Source of the DNA: Persicitalea jodogahamensis | GTDB lineage: Bacteria; Bacteroidota; Bacteroidia; Cytophagales; Spirosomataceae | Assembly: GCF_014651615.1 (NCBI RefSeq) | Contig: NZ_BMXF01000001.1 | Span: forward strand, 248,001 to 312,000 | Reading direction: 5' to 3' | Length of the DNA: 64,000 nucleotides | Shown: piece by piece, positions 54,483 through 62,174 of the stretch | How positions within the stretch are numbered: the stretch's first letter is position 1 | Layout of the letters: each line of letters opens with the position of its first letter | Notes under the pieces: generated by a model | Seen by the model: the letters and a program-made list of their open reading frames with translations, nothing else | What the model was told of the DNA's origin: nothing | Databases searched by the model: none | Position numbers and translations under genes: made by a program

Positions 54483-54818
54483 TCATCCCTTCAATTTATT
54501 CAAGAACCCAATATCGATTGTTCGGGTGTTTCTATAAATCATCACGATGATAGCAAGTCCCACTGCTACTTCAGCGGCGGCCACAGCCATGATGAAAAAG
54601 ACGAAAACCTGGGCGGAAGGGTCAGATTTATAAGAAGAAAAAGCGATCAGCAACAAATTGACCGAATTGAGCATCAATTCAACCGACATAAAGATCACAA
54701 TGGCGTTCCTACGGATCAAAACGCCCAGTATGCCGATTACGAAAAGGGCAGTGCTGAGAATCAGGTAGCTTTTAAGCGGAATAAGTTGGATTATATCCGG
54801 TATCGAGGGTTCCTGCAT
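54483..54818 (-). CDS. nuoK: NADH-quinone oxidoreductase subunit K
   Basis: The 111-residue protein has three membrane helices. The pattern LIRRNAIVIFMSVELMLNSVNLLLIAFS (about residues 38-66) carries the conserved Glu of NuoK in helix 2, and a second Glu lies in AAAEVAVGLAIIVMIYRN near 80. It is the first gene of the local nuo cluster. The gene upstream is an unrelated exonuclease, so nuoA-J must be elsewhere in the genome. A promoter is present at 54874-54903. Confidence 0.95.
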   Translation of the reverse strand: MQEPSIPDIIQLIPLKSYLILSTALFVIGILGVLIRRNAIVIFMSVELMLNSVNLLLIAFSSYKSDPSAQVFVFFIMAVAAAEVAVGLAIIVMIYRNTRTIDIGFLNKLKG

Positions 54819-54873
54819 AGAAAAAAGCCGTTGAACAGTGCATTTATAGGGGCTTTGACCCGTAAAATTCGGG

Positions 54874-54903
54874 CAAATTTAAAGATAAAAATTCCTTACC
54901 CAA
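54874..54903 (-). promoter_or_regulatory. Promoter of nuoKLMN
   Basis: On the minus strand TTG (54903-54901) and TAAATTTG (54881-54874) are 19 bp apart. It lies between the exonuclease stop and the nuoK start, so the four nuo genes can be transcribed independently. Confidence 0.65.
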
Positions 54904-54923
54904 GCCATGGAAGGATGATTATT

Positions 54924-55790
54924 CTACCGCTTTGTCAATGCGCGGAGTTTGATCTCGGTCAGACGGCGCTTGGTATCGAGCGGAAAGTCGTTTTTAATGA
55001 TCCAATCGAAGAAGGCAGGTTCTTTTTTTAGAACATCAACCACTTTCTTGCCATTGTGTTTGCCAAAATTGAAAACCTCTTCGCCTTGCTCGTTAAAAAT
55101 CATTCGGCCAGCAAAGTCTACATTGGGTGAAGCCGTCAGCATATGCAGCTTATCCATATCATTATGGATGGGTACCGATTCGTTACCGTTGTCGTCAATC
55201 ACAGTGACATCGGCGTAGTGCTTGATTTGGGCGTTCAGTACTTCGTAAGTAGCCAGGGCATCGGCCTCCGCGCCATGCGCCCCGACCAATTCTTTTCCGC
55301 AATAAAATTTATAGGCGGCGGCAAGGTTACGCGGCTCCATCAGGTGAAAAACACGTTGAGCGTCGATCAGGCGACGCCCTTTGGCGTCGAAATCCACATC
55401 TGCCCGAAGAAATTCTTCCACCAAAAGGGGCACATCGAAGCGATTGCTATTAAAGCCCGCCAAGTCGCAGCCTTCCAGAAATTTCACCAGATCACGGGCA
55501 ATCTGCTTAAACGTAGGACAGTCTGCAATATCTTCATCGTAAATTCCGTGTATCAGACTGGATTCAAGCGGAATTGGCATCTCGGGATTCACCTTCCAGG
55601 TACGAACTTCCTCGCTGCCATCGGGAAGTGCCTTCACGACGCAAATCTCTACAATGCGATCTTTGGCAACATTAGTACCCGTAGTTTCGAGGTCAAAAAA
55701 AGCGAGAGGACGTTTTAGTTTTAGCTGATGAGGCACGGGATGATTTGATTCTTGGTACAAAATTCCTGGTTTGAGGCCGCGAAGGTACAC
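54924..55790 (-). CDS. DnaQ-type 3'-5' exonuclease
   Basis: The 288-residue protein has a DEDDh-type exonuclease domain (about residues 28-190): FFDLETTG near 31 (motif I), GFNSNRFDVPLLVEEF near 113 (motif II) and GAHGAEADALATYEVL near 170 (motif III, His and Asp). The C-terminal part (about 200-288) has HNDMDKLHMLTAS and FGKHNGKKVVDVLKKEPAFFDWIIKNDFPLDTKRRL, a short accessory segment common in Bacteroidota homologues. It resembles DNA polymerase III epsilon but is a stand-alone nuclease. The start is uncertain: a GTG at 55736 is a plausible alternative. Confidence 0.85.
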   Translation of the reverse strand: MYLRGLKPGILYQESNHPVPHQLKLKRPLAFFDLETTGTNVAKDRIVEICVVKALPDGSEEVRTWKVNPEMPIPLESSLIHGIYDEDIADCPTFKQIARDLVKFLEGCDLAGFNSNRFDVPLLVEEFLRADVDFDAKGRRLIDAQRVFHLMEPRNLAAAYKFYCGKELVGAHGAEADALATYEVLNAQIKHYADVTVIDDNGNESVPIHNDMDKLHMLTASPNVDFAGRMIFNEQGEEVFNFGKHNGKKVVDVLKKEPAFFDWIIKNDFPLDTKRRLTEIKLRALTKR

Positions 55791-55813
55791 AAAATGTGCT
55801 ACCCGATTGCCGC

Positions 55814-57313
55814 TCAGTTCACGCCAATTATCGCTTCGCCCTTCTTTTTGGTCGGATAGACTAAGTCGGTAAGTACTGCTACACCATTGTTGGCAAAGAT
55901 TTCCACGATAGAATTATCGACATATATATCCAGTTTCAGTTCGCCATTGACGGGCGGTACCTTCATGATTTCTACGCTGGGAAATTTTTTGTGAAAAGCG
56001 ATGTTACCCGATTTCGTACGGTCAAAAGTGAGTTGGTTGGTGGCTATATCGTAGGCCAGTATACTTGCTTCCTTTTCATTGCTAAACAGTTTTACCCGAA
56101 AATTCTCTGCCTCGGCCAATTCAATCGTCAGGTTGAGATGGTACGAGTTCCCGTCCATTTTCAGAATGACACCTGCTTTCAGATCAGGGGCTTTCATAGT
56201 CAGGGTTTTGGTTGAAATTCCTTTCCTGACAATAGGCTGCTGAATCAAATGGTAAACTCCGCTGCTGTCAAGTTTTAAAGATAGCTGGCGCGGTAGTGAG
56301 AACATACCCCGATAGCCACTGGTGGGTGTCTTGTCGGCATATGCCCAGTTGCTGGCCCAACCCAGAATGATAGGCTTCGCCTGGTCCGCCGGAAGGTTGT
56401 TATAAGGTATCGCGGCATAAAAATCCTTCCCATAATCCACGCGCCGGACGCCCCGCTGCTTGTCTGCTTTAAATCTTTTGCCATCGAAGTTGCCCACGAA
56501 GTACTGCATCCCCGTGAAATCGGTATCCTTCGCCGCACTCGAGATCATCATCACCCAGCGGGTGGTGTCGCTTCCTTCCACAGGTACTTCAAAGAGCGAA
56601 GGGCACTCCCAAATCTTGGCCATGTCGCCCATCTTCCCAAATTCACTCAGCCGTTTCCATTCTTTCAAATTGTCCGATTCATAAATCAGTACTGTATACT
56701 CCTTCGGTTTGGCGACGACCATTTTCCATTTGCCCTGGTACCGAAACACGCTCGGGTCGCGAAAGTCCTTCATGCCCAGGTCCAGTACCGGGTTTTTGTC
56801 ATAGTACTTCCAGGTGCGGCCTTTGTCAGCACTGTACGCCAGGCTTTGATGCTGGTCGGTGCCTTCGCCGTCTTTATGGACGTGCGAGGTGTATATCGCC
56901 ACCATTCCCTTTTTGAATCCCGGTTCGAAAAAGCCGGAAGTGTTCAGGCTGTCCACCACTACGCTGCCTGAGAAGATCATCGTTTCAGTGCTGTCGGCAT
57001 TCGGATATTCAGCGAGGGCCAGCGGTAGTTCTTCCCAGGTTATCAGGTCAGGGCTCACGGCATGGGCCCAACTCATGTGCCCCCATGTATCACCCTGAGG
57101 ATTGTACTGGTAAAACAAATGGTACTCACCATCAAGATATACAAGTCCGTTAGGGTCATTGGTCCAGTTTTGAGGCGGTGAGTAGTGGTAGGCTGGGCGA
57201 TAATCGCCGGGTTCTATATCAGCGACTTCAGTTTTCTCTTCCGAAGTGCAGGCAGCCAATAGGATAGGAAGCATCAGCATGTAGAAAATCGGTCGGCCCT
57301 TTTTAAAGATCAT
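55814..57313 (-). CDS. GH32 beta-fructosidase, lipoprotein
   Basis: The 499-residue protein has a lipobox (MLMLPILLAAC, C at residue 22) and a five-bladed propeller with the GH32 motifs WTNDPNG near 48 (Asp nucleophile), FSGSVVVD near 115, RDP near 185 (transition-state Asp) and WECPSLF near 235 (Glu acid/base). A C-terminal beta-sandwich follows. Such enzymes hydrolyse levan, inulin or sucrose. The lipid anchor suggests outer-membrane or periplasmic action. The frame opens at 57394, but the ATG at 57313 opens the signal peptide. No fructokinase or SusCD pair is adjacent. Confidence 0.92.
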   Translation of the reverse strand: MIFKKGRPIFYMLMLPILLAACTSEEKTEVADIEPGDYRPAYHYSPPQNWTNDPNGLVYLDGEYHLFYQYNPQGDTWGHMSWAHAVSPDLITWEELPLALAEYPNADSTETMIFSGSVVVDSLNTSGFFEPGFKKGMVAIYTSHVHKDGEGTDQHQSLAYSADKGRTWKYYDKNPVLDLGMKDFRDPSVFRYQGKWKMVVAKPKEYTVLIYESDNLKEWKRLSEFGKMGDMAKIWECPSLFEVPVEGSDTTRWVMMISSAAKDTDFTGMQYFVGNFDGKRFKADKQRGVRRVDYGKDFYAAIPYNNLPADQAKPIILGWASNWAYADKTPTSGYRGMFSLPRQLSLKLDSSGVYHLIQQPIVRKGISTKTLTMKAPDLKAGVILKMDGNSYHLNLTIELAEAENFRVKLFSNEKEASILAYDIATNQLTFDRTKSGNIAFHKKFPSVEIMKVPPVNGELKLDIYVDNSIVEIFANNGVAVLTDLVYPTKKKGEAIIGVN

Positions 57314-57459
57314 CGGTATTTTTTTGTCAGGTAGTAAGGACAAGAGGTTTTCGCAATCCGGGTTCCCTATGACGCGGCGACTACAAATTAACACAGATAT
57401 TGTCTGGATATGAAAAAAATATCCTAATGAATAGTGAGACGAATAGCAGCACTAAACGC

Positions 57460-57482
57460 CTGGCCTCAGGCCAGCCTGGCCT
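57460..57482. promoter_or_regulatory. Three alternating palindrome arms upstream of GH32
   Basis: CTGGCCT, AGGCCAG and CTGGCCT follow each other with single-base spacers. The middle arm can pair with either neighbour (6 bp, 3-nt loop), giving two exclusive structures or two overlapping operator sites. Confidence 0.5.
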
Positions 57483-57657
57483 CTAAAAAACGGTCAGGCA
57501 AAAAGAAATTTCCAGCAAAACGATATTATAGTAATAGTATAAATTTTTATCGTATAAATATATAGTAATCAGTGAGATGAAATATGTGTGTTGTTGATAT
57601 AACACCAGTGTATGGATGGCTTAATTTATATAATCAAGCCATAATACTGGCTTAACA

Positions 57658-57685
57658 TTGGGGTAACATTGTCCGCTTACTTTTG
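57658..57685 (+). promoter_or_regulatory. Promoter of the TonB-dependent receptor gene
   Basis: TTG (57658-57660) and TACTTTTG (57678-57685) are 17 bp apart. TAACATTG occurs twice 11 bp apart (57653-57660, 57664-57671), one turn of the helix, and overlaps the -33 element. Confidence 0.6.
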
Positions 57686-57737
57686 CAGCAATTCTAAGGA
57701 ATACTGACACCTGTAAAAAGTAAGATTGACACCTCAA

Positions 57738-60554
57738 ATGAAAAAGTACACTTTACTCTCTATCCTCCTGGCGTGTGTTTCGTCGCTCGCCATTGCCCAG
57801 ACCGGCAGCATCAAGGGCCAGATCATGGACGCCGCCAGCAAAGAAGCCATCATTGGCGGCAGCGTAATCCTGAAAGGAACTACCCCGCCCGTGGGTACTT
57901 CCACCGACGTCGAAGGAAACTTTGAAATTACGAATGTACCGACTGGTAAACAAATCGTCATTATCAGTTACGTTTCCTATAAGCCCAAGGAAGTCGAAGT
58001 TACGGTGTACCCCAATCAGGCCATCCTTATTAATAGTACGCTGGAAGAGGATGTCGCCACGCTGAACGAGGTCAAGATCGTAGGCCAACGTGCTACGTTT
58101 ACTGATGTATCGGTCATCACCGAGATAAAGCAGGCCGAGCAGATCGCCGTGGGTATTTCAGCTCAGCAGATTCAGAAGTCACAGGACCGCGACGCCTCGC
58201 AGGTCATCCGCCGGGTGCCGGGCGTATCCATTCAGGACGACCGCTTCGTCATCATTCGCGGCCTTAATGAGCGCTACAACACCGTCATGCTCAACGACGC
58301 CATCACGCCCTCGACTGAGGTGGACGTAAAATCCTTTTCCTTCGACCTCATCCCCAGTTCGGCCATCGACCGGATGATGATTTATAAGACCGGAGCGCCC
58401 GAACTACCCGGCGAATTCGCGGGTGGAGTCATTAAGATTTATACCAAGACGGTCCCTGATGAAAATGGATTATCAGTGAGCGTTTCCAGCAGTTATCGCG
58501 CGGGCACTACCTTTCAAAATGTTCTCAGTGACAAAGGGTTTGCCGGAGATGTGGTCGGCTTTGGCGCCGGGGCCCGGAAACTACCCAGTTCATTTCCGTC
58601 CACCAACACACTGCTTAGCCAGAATCGCCCAACGGAGGCCACCTTACAGGCTTTCCGGAATTTGCCGGATTTCTACAACGTAGAAAACACGACCGTCAAT
58701 CCCGACCTGCGGCTTTCGATAGGCTACAACCGCAAAATGTTCGTGGGCGACAAGACGCTGACAACTTTCAATAATCTGAGCTATACCAACTCGAATCAAG
58801 TATTGAATCGGGATCAAAACAGGTACTTGTCATTCGACCCTTCCCAGCAGAAGTCGGAAATACTGAGCGCCTACCAGGACAATTTTTACGGCAACAATGT
58901 CCGGCTGGGAGCGATGTCCAACTGGGCTTTGATTCTTAACCCCAACAATAAGATCGAGTTCCGCAACTTATTTAACCAATTGGCAAGCAAGGAAACTACT
59001 TTCCGCCAGGGATACAGCACCGAGAATGGTCGGGATGTTGAAAACTTCGCTTTCCGCTACGAGGCAAAAAGCATTTATACCGGGCAGCTGAGCGGTACGC
59101 ACGACTTGTCGGACGCCACTACGGTGAAATGGACCGGTGCCTACGGCTACACCCACCGCGAGGAACCGGACTTCCGCCGCTTCGTATCGAGCCGCGACAG
59201 AGGTACTAACGACCCCTTTACGGTTGAGATCGTTCCTGGCAGTAACGCCAGTTTGACGCGAGGTGCACGCTTTTACTCTACATTGAATGAATATACTTCT
59301 TCCCTCCGGGCTGATGTGGAGCATCGGGTACGTCGTAGCACCTACGCCGACAACGATAAAATGGATATCAAACTGCGGGCAGGTGCTTACGGTGAGTACA
59401 AAGACCGATCTTTTAAAGCTCGTTGGTTCAACTTGGTCAACCCCGGCGGTGTAGCCCAGGAAGTACTCAACCAGCCTTTCGACCAGTTATTTAGTGCCAA
59501 TACGATCGCTTCCGACAAACTCTACTACGGCGAGCGCACCAACTTTGACGATCGATACGACGCCCAGAGCTTACTTGCCGCAGGTTACGTAGGCGTTTTT
59601 TATCCGTTCACGCCCAAGTTCAACACCTCATTAGGCTTCCGGGCCGAGTTTAATCGGCAGACGCTGCAAAGCCGCCTGCGCGGCGCGGGTACCGATGTGG
59701 ATGTGGATAATCCTATCTTCCGCCCGCTGCCTTCGGCTAATTTTACTTATAACCTCAGTGAGAAGTCGCTGTTCAGGTTGGCTTACGGAATCACCCTCAA
59801 TCGTCCCGAATTCCGGGAACTGGCCCCCTTCAACTACTACGACTTCGCCTTCGACGTTTCTCGGGTGGGCAATCCCAACCTGAAAACGCCAACAATTCAC
59901 AACGCTGACTTCCGCTACGAGTTTTATCCGTCCGATGGCGAGATCATTTCGGTGGCCGGATTCTATAAGAGTTTCCTCAACCCCATCGAGGCCAAGGTTC
60001 GGTATGCGGGTTCGGGTGTGTCCTTCACGGTGGATAACGCCGAGAAAGCCTACGCCCTGGGCGCGGAGCTGGAAATACGCAAATCGCTCAAAGACCTGAC
60101 CTCATCCGGTTTTGTCAATAACCTGACGCTTTTGCTGAACGCTTCGCTGATTCAAAGCCGCGTAACAACAGGTTTTGAAGGACAAGAGGATAACCGCCAG
60201 CTGCAGGGGCAATCACCCTACCTGATAAACACAGGAATTTACTACAACGATGTCAACAGCGGCTGGCAGGTGAATGTGCTGTACAATGTCGTGGGGCCAC
60301 GCATATTTCTGGTGGGTGACAAGGAAATACAGCCAACGGTGTACGAAATGCCGCGTAACGTCATTGACCTGAATATAATAAAAGCGATGGGCGAACATTG
60401 GCAGTTGAAGGTTGGAGTGCAGGATTTGCTCAACCAGCCTTTCCGCCTGATTCAGGACAGCAACCTCGACCAGAAGATCACCAATGTGGACGAAACTTAC
60501 CAAACCTACCGCCCCGGAACATACTCGACGGTTGGGTTGAGCTATAAGTTTTAA
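57738..60554 (+). CDS. TonB-dependent outer-membrane receptor
   Basis: The 938-residue protein has a signal peptide (MKKYTLLSILLACVSSLAIA), a carboxypeptidase-regulatory-like domain (about 22-100, GSIKGQIMDAASKEAIIGGSVILKG), a plug domain (about 110-230, SQVIRRVPGVSIQDDRFVIIRGLNERYNTVMLNDA) and a 22-strand barrel ending in the aromatic terminus LSYKF. It imports a large substrate with energy from TonB. It is not a SusC type with an adjacent SusD. A TTG codon 12 bp earlier is rejected in favour of the ATG at 57738. It is followed by a secreted lipoprotein gene 92 bp downstream, probably cotranscribed. The substrate is unknown. Confidence 0.9.
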   Translation: MKKYTLLSILLACVSSLAIAQTGSIKGQIMDAASKEAIIGGSVILKGTTPPVGTSTDVEGNFEITNVPTGKQIVIISYVSYKPKEVEVTVYPNQAILINSTLEEDVATLNEVKIVGQRATFTDVSVITEIKQAEQIAVGISAQQIQKSQDRDASQVIRRVPGVSIQDDRFVIIRGLNERYNTVMLNDAITPSTEVDVKSFSFDLIPSSAIDRMMIYKTGAPELPGEFAGGVIKIYTKTVPDENGLSVSVSSSYRAGTTFQNVLSDKGFAGDVVGFGAGARKLPSSFPSTNTLLSQNRPTEATLQAFRNLPDFYNVENTTVNPDLRLSIGYNRKMFVGDKTLTTFNNLSYTNSNQVLNRDQNRYLSFDPSQQKSEILSAYQDNFYGNNVRLGAMSNWALILNPNNKIEFRNLFNQLASKETTFRQGYSTENGRDVENFAFRYEAKSIYTGQLSGTHDLSDATTVKWTGAYGYTHREEPDFRRFVSSRDRGTNDPFTVEIVPGSNASLTRGARFYSTLNEYTSSLRADVEHRVRRSTYADNDKMDIKLRAGAYGEYKDRSFKARWFNLVNPGGVAQEVLNQPFDQLFSANTIASDKLYYGERTNFDDRYDAQSLLAAGYVGVFYPFTPKFNTSLGFRAEFNRQTLQSRLRGAGTDVDVDNPIFRPLPSANFTYNLSEKSLFRLAYGITLNRPEFRELAPFNYYDFAFDVSRVGNPNLKTPTIHNADFRYEFYPSDGEIISVAGFYKSFLNPIEAKVRYAGSGVSFTVDNAEKAYALGAELEIRKSLKDLTSSGFVNNLTLLLNASLIQSRVTTGFEGQEDNRQLQGQSPYLINTGIYYNDVNSGWQVNVLYNVVGPRIFLVGDKEIQPTVYEMPRNVIDLNIIKAMGEHWQLKVGVQDLLNQPFRLIQDSNLDQKITNVDETYQTYRPGTYSTVGLSYKF

Positions 60555-60646
60555 GGCACCAACTTTCCTGAGTATGGAAACTTTCGGGAGGTTTTAATGT
60601 GAAGTCAATAAATTAAAAATCAGATTGTTAAACAAAAAAAGGAAGT

Positions 60647-61972
60647 ATGAAAAAGGTAACAAATTTTGCAAAAACCTTCATTCTTGGTTCATTAGTCTTA
60701 GGTTTCGCGGCCTGTACCAACAATGACGACGACGATCCGATTGTGATCACTCCGCCGACTCCTTCCACAATTAATGGAAGCATAACGAGCAACACGACCT
60801 GGACAGCAGACAAGCAATATATTCTTTCAGGATTTGTGTATGTAGAAGATGGCGCAACACTTACAATTGAGCCAGGTACAATTATCAAGGGCGAGAAAGC
60901 TACCAAGGGTTCGCTCATCGTAAAGCGCGGAGGCAAGATCAACGCTACGGGAACGGTAAGTAATCCGATTGTATTCACCTCGAACCAGCCGGCGGGCCAG
61001 CGTGCAGCGGGTGACTGGGGAGGCCTGGTACTTTTGGGCAAAGCGCCTGTTAACAAGACTCCGGCGGTAATCGAAGGAGAGAACATCACTGAATTCGGTG
61101 GCACAGATGCCGCCGATAACTCAGGCACCCTGAAATATGTGCGTATTGAGTTTGCGGGCATTGCCTTCGAGACTGACCGCGAGATCAATGGCCTTACTTT
61201 TGGTGGGGTGGGTTCCGGCACGACGGTTGACTACGTGCAGGTTTCGTACAGCGGCGACGACTCTTTCGAGTGGTTTGGTGGTACCGTGAACGCCAAGCAC
61301 TTGATCTCCTACCGTGGTCTGGACGACGATTTCGATACAGACAACGGCTACAGCGGCAAAGTTCAGTACGGTCTTGTTATTCGTGACCCAGCCGTAGCCG
61401 ACCAGGCCGGCGATTCCAATGCTTTTGAGTCGGACAATGACTCAGGAGGTTCAGAAGCCCTTCCTAAAACTGCCGCAGGATTTGCCAACATTACGGCTAC
61501 TATCGCACCTGGTACTTTGGACTCAAAGTACAACGCTGCCATGCGTCTGCGTCGTAGTTCAGAATTGAAAATTTACAACAGCATATTCAGCGGTCCTTAC
61601 AAGGTGGGAGTATTGGTGCAGAATGCTTCGGTCGATAACTACAAAAACGGCAAGCTGGTATTGCAAGGTATTGCTATGCAGGGAGCTACGAAAATGTTCG
61701 ACGGTGTCGATGAAAATATCTTCAATACTGCCGCTAATAAGAACAAAGTATATACTTCGGTAGCTGACCTGATGCTTGATACCAACTTCAATAGCATCAC
61801 GGCGCGTCCGGTGGGAACTCCAAAGACCGGTTCGCCCCTGTTGACGGGCGGTGTAACGCTTCCCGCTGGTTTCGAGCCTGCTCCTTACATCGGCGCTTTC
61901 AATACTACCGACTGGACCGCCACCTGGGCCAACTTCGATCCTCAAAACGCGGATTACGATACTGCCAAATAA
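60647..61972 (+). CDS. Secreted lipoprotein paired with the TonB receptor
   Basis: The 441-residue protein has a lipobox at C23 (LVLGFAAC) followed by an Asn/Asp-rich tether (TNNDDDDP). The rest is a repetitive beta-rich protein with rungs like GFVYVEDGATLTIEPGTIIKGEKA and KINATGTVSNPIVFTSNQPAG, then GDDSFEWFGGTVNAKHLISYRGLDDDFDTDNG. It probably forms a beta-helix on the cell surface or in the periplasm. The family recurs next to TonB receptors in Bacteroidota, but I know no assigned function. DDDFDTDNG-like acidic loops could bind Ca2+. A terminator follows at 62007-62037. Confidence 0.8.
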   Translation: MKKVTNFAKTFILGSLVLGFAACTNNDDDDPIVITPPTPSTINGSITSNTTWTADKQYILSGFVYVEDGATLTIEPGTIIKGEKATKGSLIVKRGGKINATGTVSNPIVFTSNQPAGQRAAGDWGGLVLLGKAPVNKTPAVIEGENITEFGGTDAADNSGTLKYVRIEFAGIAFETDREINGLTFGGVGSGTTVDYVQVSYSGDDSFEWFGGTVNAKHLISYRGLDDDFDTDNGYSGKVQYGLVIRDPAVADQAGDSNAFESDNDSGGSEALPKTAAGFANITATIAPGTLDSKYNAAMRLRRSSELKIYNSIFSGPYKVGVLVQNASVDNYKNGKLVLQGIAMQGATKMFDGVDENIFNTAANKNKVYTSVADLMLDTNFNSITARPVGTPKTGSPLLTGGVTLPAGFEPAPYIGAFNTTDWTATWANFDPQNADYDTAK

Positions 61973-62006
61973 ACAACGACCTTACAAATTGGTGTCAGAT
62001 TGTCGA

Positions 62007-62037
62007 AAAGCCGGGGGCATTTGCTCCCGGTTTTTTT
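62007..62037 (+). terminator. Terminator after the receptor/lipoprotein operon
   Basis: CCGGGGGC (62011-62018) pairs with GCTCCCGG (62023-62030, one G-T pair), preceded by AAAA and followed by TTTTTTT. Confidence 0.85.
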
Positions 62038-62174
62038 GTGCTAAATCCGTCAGATTTGTGGTGGGGAATACCTAACAGTTCTCCCGGGACTACCACTTAC
62101 TAAATTCATTTGCGCTGGCTGAAAGTTTTTCATAAATTACTCATCCTAAACCCTTATGAAAAACTTTCAACCCG

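Larger units (their letters stand above)
57314..57737. other. 424-bp divergent gap with overlapping palindromes
   Basis: No gene is seen. From left to right the gap holds the leader of the GH32 gene, two overlapping palindromes (57460-57482), an AT-rich stretch with repeated GTATAAAT (57540-57575), an imperfect inverted repeat (57605-57650), a repeated TAACATTG (57653-57671) and the receptor promoter (57658-57685). The density of symmetric sites points to regulation of one or both flanking genes. Confidence 0.55.

Noticed and set aside
57726-57737. TTG start of the TonB receptor
   Set aside because: An ATG 12 bp downstream opens the signal peptide directly.
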